Source: Dorea_A sp016295505
Lineage (GTDB): Bacteria; Bacillota; Clostridia; Lachnospirales; Lachnospiraceae
Reading direction: 5' to 3'
Length of the DNA: 64,000 bases
NCBI RefSeq assembly: GCF_039832105.1
Contig: NZ_JBDOHS010000009.1
Span: 1-64,000 of the forward strand
The first letter of the stretch is position 1. The number at the start of each line of letters is the position of its first letter. Below are positions 44,120 through 52,400 of this stretch, in pieces. The position numbers were made by a program, and so were the translations under genes. Below the pieces are notes generated by a model that was not told where the DNA came from, did not search any database, and saw only the letters and a program-made list of their open reading frames with translations.

Positions 44120-45799
44120 ATGGGCTACAGTTATTGGAATGGAGTGGAGACTGCTCACCGTCGAGTAATGATGAAGGCTGCCGGATATTCGGATGAGGAT
44201 ATACGTAAGAAACCGCATATTGGGGTACCTAATTCTTATATGTCAGCATCTCCGGGAACTGCACATTTACGTCAGGTTACTGAAGCAGTGAAGGAAGGTA
44301 TCTGGGCAGCAGGAGGTATTCCGGTTGAGTTTGGAATTCCGGCAACATGCGGAAACGTTGCGAATGGTGCAGATGAGATGAAATACGAACAGGTCGGAAG
44401 AGATATTGTAGCAATGTCAATTGAGTTCGTATCAAGAGTACACAATTTTGATGCAATCTGCTGTGTTGCATCATGTGATCTGATCATTGCAGGATGTTAT
44501 CTTGCAGCATGCAGACTGGATATTCCGGCTATGGTTGTTACAGGCGGATCAATGCAGGCAGGGAACTATTGCGGAAAGACGGTTGTTGAGGCGGACCTTG
44601 ATTCAGCAAGATTCTCAGGCGCAAGTGAAGAGGAGCTTATGGAAATGGAAGAGTGCGTATGTCCATCATTTGGTGCATGTCCTTCCATGGGAACTGCCAA
44701 TACAATGCAGATGCTTGGAGAGGTTTTGAATCTTGTTATGCCGGGAACATCCACCATTCCTGCATCTGACAATGCAAGACTCAGAGCTGCAAGAGCTGCC
44801 GGAAAATATATGGTAAAAATGGCAAAAGAAGGAAGAACTCCAAAGGATATCATCACAAAAGACGTTCTGGAAAACGCAATTATGTTTGATATGGCAGTTG
44901 CCGGTTCTACCAACGCAGTACTTCATCTTCTGGCTTATGCATATGAACTTGGAATTGAACTTACACTTGCTGACTTTGAAAAATATGCAAAAGAGATTTA
45001 CTGTATCAATGCAGTAATTCCGAGTGGACCATACACAGTTGTCGATCTTCACTATTCCGGTGGTGTAAAAGGAATTATGAAACAGCTTGAGTCAAAGCTT
45101 CACACAGATGCTCCTACAATTTATGGAAATACATGGGGAGATATTCTTGCAACAGTGAAGCCTCAGACGAACGAGGTCATTCATTCTCTTGATAACCCGG
45201 TTGCAAAAGAACCTGGACTTAAGATTCTTCGTGGTAACATTTCTCCGGCAGGTGCAATCGTAAGACCTACGGCTGTATTTGAAGAAGTCATGTACATTAA
45301 GGGTAAGGCGAAAGTCTTTGAGGGAGATCAGCCGGCTTACGATGCGATCATGGCCGGAGAGATCGTTCCGGGTGATATCATTGTCATCCGTTACGAAGGA
45401 TGTAAAGGCGCACCTGGTATGAAAGAACTTATGCTCAGTATCGATGCATTGATCGCGAAAGATCTTCACAAGAGTGTTGGTCTGATCACAGATGCACGTT
45501 TCTCAGGATTTAACTACGGTGCAATCGTTGGTCATGTTTCTCCGGAGGCTTATGATGGAGGAGTGATCGCACTGATCGAAAATGGCGATGAGATCGAGAT
45601 GGATATCGCAGGCGGTAATGTGAATCTTCTTGTGTCAGACGAAGTTCTTGCGGAGAGAAGAAAGAATTGGGTTCGTCCGGCACTGAAGCAGGAAAAGGGT
45701 GTGCTTAAGATCTATGCAGAGAACTGCAGACCGGCAGAACAGGGCGGTGCAATGCAGCCATGGGATCTGAGTGCAAATTATAATTATCATCACGTATAA
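44120..45799 (+). CDS. Dihydroxy-acid dehydratase family (IlvD/Edd) enzyme
   Basis: A 559-residue iron-sulfur dehydratase. Family cysteines are present: Cys77 (PATCGN), Cys119 (VASCD) and Cys187 (FGACPSMGTANTM), with DARFSG near the C-terminus. It could be IlvD (branched-chain amino acid synthesis) or, more likely given its neighbours, a catabolic sugar-acid or hydroxy-acid dehydratase. No other ilv genes are near, and a GntR and a LysR regulator plus a cyclodeaminase-like gene flank it. AAAGGAGG precedes the ATG. Substrate unproven. Confidence 0.87.
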   Translation: MGYSYWNGVETAHRRVMMKAAGYSDEDIRKKPHIGVPNSYMSASPGTAHLRQVTEAVKEGIWAAGGIPVEFGIPATCGNVANGADEMKYEQVGRDIVAMSIEFVSRVHNFDAICCVASCDLIIAGCYLAACRLDIPAMVVTGGSMQAGNYCGKTVVEADLDSARFSGASEEELMEMEECVCPSFGACPSMGTANTMQMLGEVLNLVMPGTSTIPASDNARLRAARAAGKYMVKMAKEGRTPKDIITKDVLENAIMFDMAVAGSTNAVLHLLAYAYELGIELTLADFEKYAKEIYCINAVIPSGPYTVVDLHYSGGVKGIMKQLESKLHTDAPTIYGNTWGDILATVKPQTNEVIHSLDNPVAKEPGLKILRGNISPAGAIVRPTAVFEEVMYIKGKAKVFEGDQPAYDAIMAGEIVPGDIIVIRYEGCKGAPGMKELMLSIDALIAKDLHKSVGLITDARFSGFNYGAIVGHVSPEAYDGGVIALIENGDEIEMDIAGGNVNLLVSDEVLAERRKNWVRPALKQEKGVLKIYAENCRPAEQGGAMQPWDLSANYNYHHV

Positions 45800-45896
45800 G
45801 AGATTTTCGACATATATTGTTGCAGTAGTATTGATTTATATGGCAATTTCTTTTATGATTTCTAATAAGAAGGACAGAGAAAACAACGCTGAATAG
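45771..45896 (+). CDS. Possible 41-residue single-helix membrane peptide
   Basis: A short frame from GTG at 45771, overlapping the end of the dehydratase gene, reads as a hydrophobic helix (FSTYIVAVVLIYMAISFMIS) followed by a charged tail (NKKDRENNAE). There is no clear ribosome site, so it may rely on coupling with the gene upstream, or be the tail of a lost gene. It fills most of the space before the cyclodeaminase-like gene. Confidence 0.3.
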   Translation: MQIIIIITYKRFSTYIVAVVLIYMAISFMISNKKDRENNAE

Positions 45897-45931
45897 CAAA
45901 TATTTAAAAGAATCAGGAGGAAAGATATCAC

Positions 45932-46918
45932 ATGTTATATTTATCAAGAGAAGATATCAAAAAAGTTATTACAATGAAAGAAATCATCGCTTCTGTCAAG
46001 AATGCGTTTGAGATGGTAGCAGAGGATACAGTAGATATCCCGCTCAGAGTAAAAATTCCGGCACCAAAGACAGAAGGCGAGTTCCTGTTTATGCCGGCTT
46101 ATGCAGAGAGTCTTGATGCAGCAGCGGTGAAGGTTATTAATATTTTCTCAAAGAATATTGAAAAGGGATTGATCAGTGCTCCGGCACAGACGATGCTGAT
46201 TGACGGTAAAACCGGATATGTTCAGGCTATTTTAGACGGCAATTATGTTACGCAGTTAAGGACAGGTGCTTCATCAGGAGTTGCATTTGAGCTTTTAGCT
46301 AAAAAGGATGCAAAGATCGGTGGAATGATCGGTACAGGCGGACAGGCTGCAACACAGCTTGAGGCTATGATTTGTGCATGTGATCTTGAAGAAGTTAAGG
46401 TTTATGATTTGAACCGGGAAAGACTGGAAAACTTCTGTAAGACAATGAGTGAAGAGCTGGGGCATTACGGAACCAAAATAACACCGGCTGACAATGCTGA
46501 TGAAGCAACGGAAAATGCAGATGTATTTATTACGGTTACTCCTTCACCAAAGCCGGTATTCGACGGAACAAAGATTAAACCGGGATGTACGATCAGCTGT
46601 GTGGGAACATACGAACCACATAAGCATGAGATGGATCCGGCAGTGCTCCCGAGAGCAAGTAAAATATATTGTGATTCTGTGAGCGCAGCTCTTGCAGAGA
46701 CCGGAGATCTTCTGATTCCAATGGCAGAAGGAATTATTTCTGAAGCTGACATTACAGGAAATATCGGAGATGTATCTCTCGGAAAGATCGCCGGAAGAGA
46801 AAACGATGAAGAGATTCTTGTATACGAGACAGTTGGCGTGGCAGCACAGGATCTCTGCGCAGCTAAGGTCATCTATGACAGAGCGGTTGAACTCGGAATC
46901 GGACTTGAATTAAAATAA
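45932..46918 (+). CDS. Ornithine cyclodeaminase/mu-crystallin family protein
   Basis: A 328-residue NAD(P)-dependent enzyme of the OCD/mu-crystallin family. The N-terminal lid (SREDIKKVITMKEIIASVKNAF in pattern), the RTGASSGVA substrate motif and the Rossmann loop GMIGTGGQAATQ are all visible. Members act as ornithine cyclodeaminase, alanine dehydrogenase, ketimine reductase or similar; the reaction here cannot be fixed. It follows the dehydratase on the same strand with AGGAGG upstream, so the two likely serve one pathway. Confidence 0.88.
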   Translation: MLYLSREDIKKVITMKEIIASVKNAFEMVAEDTVDIPLRVKIPAPKTEGEFLFMPAYAESLDAAAVKVINIFSKNIEKGLISAPAQTMLIDGKTGYVQAILDGNYVTQLRTGASSGVAFELLAKKDAKIGGMIGTGGQAATQLEAMICACDLEEVKVYDLNRERLENFCKTMSEELGHYGTKITPADNADEATENADVFITVTPSPKPVFDGTKIKPGCTISCVGTYEPHKHEMDPAVLPRASKIYCDSVSAALAETGDLLIPMAEGIISEADITGNIGDVSLGKIAGRENDEEILVYETVGVAAQDLCAAKVIYDRAVELGIGLELK

Positions 46919-46946
46919 GGTTAACAGAAAGAAAGGTGGAAGTAAT

Positions 46947-47047
46947 ATGCCGCATATTTCAATTAAAATGTATCCTGGAAGAAGCGAGGAAGTTAAGAAT
47001 GACATAAGATTGATGACAAAGATCTGTATGTAGAAGCAAATTTTTAA
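46947..47047 (+). pseudogene. Tautomerase family remnant with internal deletion
   Basis: It starts with a good ribosome site (GAAAGGTGG) and a typical tautomerase N-terminus, MPHISIKMYPGRSEEVKNDI, with catalytic-type Pro after Met. After 20 residues the frame changes. In another frame the end of the same family follows, DDKDLYVEANF and a TAA at 47045-47047. The middle (about 40-60 residues) has been deleted with a frameshift. It was presumably the third enzyme of the dehydratase/cyclodeaminase set. Confidence 0.7.
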
Positions 47048-47118
47048 GAATATTGTTTCCCCGAATACAATATATAAAGCCGAATTATTTCTCTCTGGAT
47101 TAATTTGGAAACTCAGAC

Positions 47119-47150
47119 AAGGCACGAAGCAGAAGCTTCGTGCCTTGTTG
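47119..47150 (+). terminator. Rho-independent terminator
   Basis: AAGGCACGAAGC (47119-47130) pairs perfectly with GCTTCGTGCCTT (47135-47146) around an AGAA loop. It ends the dehydratase operon. The space from 47048 to 47118 holds nothing else that I can see. Confidence 0.85.
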
Positions 47151-47242
47151 CTTACCTTATTATTTTGTGTATAATATAAATTGAACATGACATACAGGTG
47201 TCGTGTTACAGATGGTATAATGAATCAGGAAGTGAAAGAGAT

Positions 47243-48154
47243 ATGAAAATAGACAGGCTTATCGGTATTCTTTCTATTCTTTTACAGGAAGAGAAAATAA
47301 CTGCTCCGGAATTGGCGAAAAAGTTTGAGGTTTCAAGAAGAACAATAAACAGAGATATTGAAGATTTATGCAAGGCCGGTATTCCGATCTTTACATCACA
47401 GGGTGCAGGCGGTGGTATTCGCATCATGGATGGCTATAAGATGGATCGGACGATTCTGTCATCGAAGGATATGCAGATGATCATGGCCGGTCTTCGAAGT
47501 CTTGACAGCGTAAGCGGCAGCCATTATTATGGGCAGCTTATGGAAAAACTCAAGGCCGGATCCTCTGATTTTGTCAGTGGAAATGAATCGATTCTTATCG
47601 ATCTGTCATCATGGGATAAGGCTTCTCTGTCACCAAAGATTGAACTGATTCAGGATGCGATCGAGCTTGGAAAGACACTAAAGTTTAGGTATTATGCTCC
47701 GGGCGGTAATACGGAGAGGGAAATGGAACCGTATTTTCTGATTTTCAAATGGTCAAGCTGGTACGTTTATGGATATTGTCTGCTAAGGAACGACTATCGA
47801 ATGTTCAAACTGAATCGAATGGCAGAACTGGTACATGCCGGAAATTTTGAAAAAAGAAGAGCAGTTCCAATACCGGACTTATCTAATGAGAAGGTGTTTC
47901 CGCCACAGGGAAAAATAAAAGCAGTTTTTCATCCGTCAATGAAATGGCATCTGATGGAAGAATATGGTATAGACTCTTTTACAGAGATGCCGGATGGAAG
48001 GCTTCTGTTTGAGCATGATTATGCTGATGATGAGAGCCTGCTGTCCTGGATGCTTTCATGCAGGGACAAAGTAACTGTTCTTGAACCGGAGTCTATAAAG
48101 GAGGAACTGTTTCGTATCGCTTCGGAACTTGCAGAAAAATACAGGAAAGAATAG
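47243..48154 (+). CDS. HTH/WYL domain regulator
   Basis: A 303-residue YafY-like regulator: an HTH_11 domain at residues 1-55 (ITAPELAKKFEVSRRTINRDIEDL) and a WYL domain from about 135, where the usual motif reads WSSWYVYGYC. A C-terminal WCX extension follows. WYL domains sense nucleic-acid-like or other small ligands. The ATG at 47243 follows AGGAAG; the longer reading from 47198 is not supported. The TIGR04076 gene follows 13 bases later and may be its target. Confidence 0.88.
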   Translation: MKIDRLIGILSILLQEEKITAPELAKKFEVSRRTINRDIEDLCKAGIPIFTSQGAGGGIRIMDGYKMDRTILSSKDMQMIMAGLRSLDSVSGSHYYGQLMEKLKAGSSDFVSGNESILIDLSSWDKASLSPKIELIQDAIELGKTLKFRYYAPGGNTEREMEPYFLIFKWSSWYVYGYCLLRNDYRMFKLNRMAELVHAGNFEKRRAVPIPDLSNEKVFPPQGKIKAVFHPSMKWHLMEEYGIDSFTEMPDGRLLFEHDYADDESLLSWMLSCRDKVTVLEPESIKEELFRIASELAEKYRKE

Positions 48155-48167
48155 GGAGGTTAAGGTA

Positions 48168-48518
48168 ATGAAGAAATGGTATGATGAAGAATATAGATTT
48201 TCAATAGAGGTAACAGGTTTTCTGAGAGGTGACCATACAGAACACCTATGCAGAAATGGTGAAGAAATAGGAGATAAATACACCTGTACATACGGCTGTC
48301 CTGTGAATGAGCAGGGCTATGGAATATGTTCTAAAATGATGCAGATCCTTTACGGTGATATGCAGGCTGTCAGAAGCGGCGGAGATTTAACGCTTGTTGG
48401 AGGAATTGAAGCGAATGTGAAGGACTATGTTTGTCCGGACGGATGTGTATGCTTTCGAATGACTGTCGAAAAGACAGGCGCAGAGAATTTTTACAAGGGT
48501 AAATATTATCAGGAGTAG
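48168..48518 (+). CDS. TIGR04076 family protein
   Basis: A 116-residue cysteine-containing protein that matches the TIGR04076 pattern as I recall it (VTGFLRGDH, CPVNEQGYGICSKMMQILYGDM, CPDGCVCFRM). Function unknown; the cysteines suggest metal or redox chemistry. GGGAGG stands upstream and it is 13 bases after the WYL regulator, so probably one operon. Confidence 0.7.
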   Translation: MKKWYDEEYRFSIEVTGFLRGDHTEHLCRNGEEIGDKYTCTYGCPVNEQGYGICSKMMQILYGDMQAVRSGGDLTLVGGIEANVKDYVCPDGCVCFRMTVEKTGAENFYKGKYYQE

Positions 48519-48526
48519 AGAAGAAA

Positions 48527-48772
48527 ATGGACTGTTCCGGAGCCGAATTCCTTACAGTTGATGAGGGGTTGTGTGTTCAGATCATGCATCACGGACCGTT
48601 TGATGATGAGCCCGCAACAGTTGCGATTATGGATAAATATCTGGAAGATCATGGATATCGTAATGACTTCAGCCATGGCAGACTTCACCATGAGATATAT
48701 ATGTCTGATGCAAGAAAGGTTGCTCCTGAGAAATGGAAGACTGTAATCAGGCATCCAATATGTAAATTGTAA
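48527..48772 (+). pseudogene. GyrI-like small-molecule-binding protein, N-terminus lost
   Basis: The 81 residues match the last third of a GyrI-like domain protein (DCSGAEFLTVDEGLCVQIMHHGPFDDEPATVAIMD, then HHEIYMSDARKVAPEKWKTVIRHPI). Complete members are about 200 residues; the first 120 or so are absent and the DNA before belongs to the TIGR04076 gene. A weak ribosome site (AGAAG) would allow translation of the fragment. Probably non-functional. Confidence 0.72.
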
Positions 48773-48823
48773 GGTAAGGATAAAGGTATGAATGAGATTA
48801 GTAAAAAAGGGAGGGAATGTCAG

Positions 48824-49360
48824 ATGGAATTTATCCAGGTTACAAAAGAAAATCTGGAGAAAGAGCACATCTGTTGCGCAATCTCAAATAATAAGGATGT
48901 ACAGGTTACATCGAAAAAATCATGGCTTTCGGAACGATTTGATGAAGGCTTGGTTTTCTTGAAAAGTGTAGAGAGAGGGAAATGTTTCATCGAATATATT
49001 CCTGCATAGTATGCATGGAATCCAATTGATGCCAAAGGATATATGTATATTGATTGTCTGTGGGTTGCAGGTTCTTTCAAGGGGCATGGATACGCCGGCG
49101 AACTGCTCAATTATTGTACGGAAGACAGTAAACAGAAGGGAAAGAAAGGACTATGTATTTTGTCGTGTGCAAAAAAGAAACCATTTCTTTCAGATCCTAA
49201 GTTCCTGAAATATAAAGGATTTGAACCCTGTGATGAAGCAGACAATGGAGTACAGCTCTGGTATCTGCCATTTGACAAAGAAGCAGAGCCTTTGCGGGCT
49301 TTGACCGGGGAAAGAGCAATGCAGAAAAAAGGATGTTTGTATCAATCAGAATCCGCATAA
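48824..49360 (+). pseudogene. GNAT acetyltransferase with internal TAG and short C-terminus
   Basis: The start at 48824 follows GGGAGGG. The frame reads as a GNAT protein (MEFIQVTKENLEKEHICCAIS) until TAG at 49007-49009. It then goes on in the same frame with YAWNPIDAKGYMYIDCLWV and the acetyl-CoA loop GSFKGHGYAGELLNYC up to 49360. One base change (a lost Gln or Glu codon) explains the stop. The C-terminal end is also shorter than in YoaP-type relatives, which carry a further domain. Reading through the TAG cannot be excluded, but two lesions argue for decay. Confidence 0.78.
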
Positions 49361-49618
49361 TTATCTTCCCTTTCCGTATCGTACTTCGTCCACAAGTGCC
49401 TGAATATCATCTTCATTATAGCCCCCCATTTCCTCAGCCACACCGGAAAAGGCAGCCTGTGCTTTGCGGATTGCCTGGGCAGAGGCATTGCTGACTACAA
49501 TTTCACCATTTTGCTTCTGCAAAAACAGAATTTTATCACCAGATTTCAGACCGAGCAGACGGCGGATTTCAACCGGAACTGTGATCTGACCGTTTGAAGA
49601 AATTTTTGCAAGGTTCAT
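49361..49618 (-). CDS. AbrB/SpoVT-type DNA-binding protein, likely orphan antitoxin
   Basis: An 85-residue protein with an N-terminal swapped-hairpin AbrB domain (ISSNGQITVPVEIRRLLGLKSGDKILFL) and an acidic C-terminal tail, as in MazE- or VapB-type antitoxins. Such genes are normally followed by a PIN-domain toxin; downstream on this strand there is only the broken GNAT gene, so the toxin has been lost or was never there. Its promoter is at 49670-49698. Confidence 0.82.
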   Translation of the reverse strand: MNLAKISSNGQITVPVEIRRLLGLKSGDKILFLQKQNGEIVVSNASAQAIRKAQAAFSGVAEEMGGYNEDDIQALVDEVRYGKGR

Positions 49619-49669
49619 AAAATCATCCTTTCTATTCTTGAAATCTAAAGAAAACTTGAGGTTAATTCT

Positions 49670-49698
49670 ATTATATCCAATTCAAGGTAGAAAGTAAA
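49670..49698 (-). promoter_or_regulatory. Sigma-A promoter of the AbrB gene
   Basis: On the minus strand: TTTACT (49698-49693), 17 bases, TATAAT (49675-49670). Confidence 0.7.
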
Positions 49699-49891
49699 CG
49701 GAGTAAAAGAAAAATTATAAGAAACCAATGAAAAAATGATAGATATGAAAACAGAGAGCAATACATTTACAAAAGGATCTGGTAGACAACCTTTGTTGTC
49801 CGATTCCATTAAAATGAAAACGCAAGAGAGACGATGCAGGAGAAAATCAACCGGATGTAAGAACGTTTTCAACAGTCTTTCAGCTGTTTTC

Positions 49892-49972
49892 CAGTGTAAA
49901 ACAGACCGTAATCCGTGTGGTTCCGGTCATTTTTTTTGAACATGATATTATTGAAATTAGAAATCAATGATG
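49892..49972 (+). repeat. 81-bp dispersed repeat, copy 1, with terminator hairpin
   Basis: About 90 percent identical by eye to 53417-53497, without gaps. It contains GACCGtaa...TTCCGGTC followed by seven or eight T (a terminator) and ends at AATGATG, 30 bases before a new gene. The 49699-49891 stretch before it holds no recognisable gene. Confidence 0.8.
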
Positions 49973-50002
49973 AAGAAAACTGAATCGGAGGGAGAATTTC
50001 AG

Positions 50003-50266
50003 ATGAAAACAGAAGAAAACAAATCAAAAGAACAGGAAAAAATGAGTCATAGATTTCAAAGGATGGGAACGAGTATGGGAATGTGCTTTGGAATATCGAT
50101 TGGACTCGCATTTGGCAATTTGTTGTTTGAGCATGGAGCATTAGGAATGTGTTTTGGTCTGCCGATTGGTATGCTGTTAGGTATGGTAGCCGGATCAGCA
50201 AAAGATAGAAAAGTGAACGAGCAACTGGCGGAAAAAGGGTACAATATTTATAGTGCGCCAGTGTGA
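50003..50266 (+). CDS. Small glycine-rich membrane protein
   Basis: An 87-residue protein with a charged N-terminus and two hydrophobic segments rich in glycine and methionine (MGMCFGISIGLAFGNLLF and ALGMCFGLPIGMLLGMVAG), like a glycine-zipper hairpin. I do not recognise a family. GGAGGGA stands before the ATG at 50003; an ATG pair at 49967 lacks a site. It follows repeat copy 1 directly. A short CAACT/AGTTG hairpin with T run follows the stop. Confidence 0.65.
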   Translation: MKTEENKSKEQEKMSHRFQRMGTSMGMCFGISIGLAFGNLLFEHGALGMCFGLPIGMLLGMVAGSAKDRKVNEQLAEKGYNIYSAPV

Positions 50267-50336
50267 CAACTAACAGTTGATTTTTTTAACCTAAATCAAT
50301 TATGAATCCATTGTAGTTGATTTTGTCTACTGTTAC

Positions 50337-50342
50337 TATAAT
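50337..50342 (+). promoter_or_regulatory. -10 element within a palindrome, upstream of XRE gene
   Basis: TATAAT sits in TACTATAATAGTA, a palindrome that could be the operator of the XRE regulator encoded 17 bases later. A -35 is not clear (TTGTAG lies 20 bases upstream). Confidence 0.45.
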
Positions 50343-50358
50343 AGTAGAGGTGATAAAC

Positions 50359-51480
50359 ATGAAAGAAATCAATATTGCGCGAACAATTATAAAGAAGCGT
50401 AAGGAAAAAGGACTTACACAAGATGAGCTTGCAAACTACATCGGTGTTTCCAAAGCAGCTGTTTCAAAATGGGAAATCGGGCAAAGCTATCCTGATATCA
50501 CATTTCTCCCGCAGCTTGCCGCTTTTTTTAATATCAGTATTGATGAGTTAATGGGGTACGAGCCGCAGATGTGTAAAGAGGATATTCATAAATTGTATTT
50601 GAGCCTGTCCTACGATTTTTCAGTAAAACCTTTTGATGAGGTTATGGAGGAGTGCCGCAAAATTACAAAAAAGTATTTTTCATGCTTTCCGTTACTTTTT
50701 CAAATAGGTTCATTGATTGTGAATAACAGTATGGAATCCGGTGACAGGGACAGAAGCATGGCGGCCATTGAGGAGGCGAAAGAGCTTTTTATTCGTGTAA
50801 AATGTGAAAGTGAAGACGCTGAGCTATGCCGACTTGCACTTAACATGGAAGCCTTCTGCGCCTTGTCTTTGGGGAAAGCGGAAGAAGTGACAGAGCTGTT
50901 GGAGGGAACAAGTAACAAGATTATCAGTTCAGAGACATTGCTTGCAACGGCATATCAGATGCTCGGTAAGCAAAGACAGGCAAAATCAGTTTTACAGATT
51001 GGAATCTATCAACATATGCTGTCTCTTTTTGATGCACTCAGCAACTATTTGTCGCTTTGCATTGATGAGACGGAACAGTTTGAGGAAACATACAGACGAG
51101 CACTTGCTGTTATTGAGTATTTTGACTTGAAAAATCTTCATCCTGCACTGTTGGTGAAATTCTACATCATTAGTGCCCAGGGATATACAATGGCGGGAAA
51201 TACAGATAAAGCCCTTGAAATTCTTGAGGAATATGCAGAACTTGTCACAGGAGATATTTATCCGCTTAAGCTTAGAGGAGACGATTATTTCAATTTACTT
51301 GGAGAGTGGATAGAAACGCTGGATTTAGGAGATTCCTTACCACGCGATGACAAGATTATCCGTCAAAGTATGGTCGACGGTGTTGTCAGGAATCCTGCTT
51401 TTACCGCGCTTTCTGATGAACCTCAATTTCAGAGAATTGTGGAAAGATTAAAATGTAAATTGTTGGGAGGTGCGATATGA
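50359..51480 (+). CDS. XRE family regulator with helical repeat domain
   Basis: A 373-residue regulator: XRE helix-turn-helix at residues 5-62 (LTQDELANYIGVSKAAVSKWEIGQSYPDITFLPQLAAFF) and about 300 residues of helical, TPR-like sequence. This layout resembles regulators that bind peptides. Its stop overlaps the start of an ABC ATPase gene by 4 bases and the permease gene follows, so regulator and exporter are one operon. AGAGGTG precedes the ATG. Confidence 0.87.
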   Translation: MKEINIARTIIKKRKEKGLTQDELANYIGVSKAAVSKWEIGQSYPDITFLPQLAAFFNISIDELMGYEPQMCKEDIHKLYLSLSYDFSVKPFDEVMEECRKITKKYFSCFPLLFQIGSLIVNNSMESGDRDRSMAAIEEAKELFIRVKCESEDAELCRLALNMEAFCALSLGKAEEVTELLEGTSNKIISSETLLATAYQMLGKQRQAKSVLQIGIYQHMLSLFDALSNYLSLCIDETEQFEETYRRALAVIEYFDLKNLHPALLVKFYIISAQGYTMAGNTDKALEILEEYAELVTGDIYPLKLRGDDYFNLLGEWIETLDLGDSLPRDDKIIRQSMVDGVVRNPAFTALSDEPQFQRIVERLKCKLLGGAI

Positions 51481-52400
51481 GTGCAGTATTAGCGGATAAT
51501 TTGTCTAAAATCTATATCGGAGGAAACAAGGCAGTCGATCATATCAGCTTTTGCCTGGAGAAGGGAGAGATCTTTGGCTTTCTGGGACCTAACGGAGCAG
51601 GAAAGACTACAACAATCAAATTACTTTGTGGTATGCTTACTCCATCAAGTGGCAATTGCAGAGTATTTGATATTGATCCTGTCCAAAATCCGGAAGAGTT
51701 ACATCAAATCTCAGGTGTGATTACAGAACATGCACAAATGTATGATCATTTATCGGGAATGGAAAATCTTATTTTTTACGGCACACTATTTGGCATGAAT
51801 CGGTCTGATTGTGAAAAGAGAGCAAAGGAACTTCTGGAACGACTGGATTTGACAGATGCACAGCATCGCAAGCTGTCTGCCTATTCTACCGGTATGCGTC
51901 AGCGTCTTTCACTTGCCAGAGCCTTGATGCATGACCCTGAGATTTTGTTTCTGGATGAACCTACCTCCGGACTTGATCCTGAAAGTGCACAAAATGTCAA
52001 TATGTTGATTCAGGAACTTGCCGCATGCGGAACAACGATTTTCTTATGCACCCATCAGCTGCGCTATGCACAGGAAATATGTACTACATACGGTCTGATG
52101 GATAAAGGCAGTTTATTTGCGGCCGGAAATATTGAAAAGCTTCGCTCTATGGTTTCCGATAAAGTGAAAGTACGGGTGAAAGCAAGTTGTCTGCCAAAGG
52201 ATATGGAATATGAAAAAATCGGAGAGCACACCTATGATATCAGCGTGAATTCAGAGGATGAAATTCCGCTCATCGTCAAAAGAATTGTTGGGGCGGGCGG
52301 CGATATCTATCAGGTTTCGACAGAGAAGATGTCATTAGAGGAAATTTATTTTTCCCTCATTGACAGGAAGCATGGAGAAATGGAGCGTGGAAATATATGA
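51477..52400 (+). CDS. ABC transporter ATP-binding protein
   Basis: A 307-residue ATPase of the ABC-2 exporter class. Walker A GPNGAGKTT, a signature variant YSTGMRQR, Walker B ILFLDEPTSGLD and H-loop CTHQLR are all present, with a C-terminal domain that ends LEEIYFSLI. It overlaps the regulator and the permease by 4 bases each. Substrate unknown. Confidence 0.92.
   Translation: MSAVLADNLSKIYIGGNKAVDHISFCLEKGEIFGFLGPNGAGKTTTIKLLCGMLTPSSGNCRVFDIDPVQNPEELHQISGVITEHAQMYDHLSGMENLIFYGTLFGMNRSDCEKRAKELLERLDLTDAQHRKLSAYSTGMRQRLSLARALMHDPEILFLDEPTSGLDPESAQNVNMLIQELAACGTTIFLCTHQLRYAQEICTTYGLMDKGSLFAAGNIEKLRSMVSDKVKVRVKASCLPKDMEYEKIGEHTYDISVNSEDEIPLIVKRIVGAGGDIYQVSTEKMSLEEIYFSLIDRKHGEMERGNI

Noticed and set aside
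44120..45799. Naming the dehydratase ilvD
   Set aside because: No ilv or leu genes are near and the regulators and neighbours point to catabolism; the family name is as far as sequence goes.
49007..49009. TAG in the GNAT gene as a pyrrolysine codon
   Set aside because: GNAT proteins are not known to use it, no pyl genes are seen, and the gene is also short at its C-terminus.
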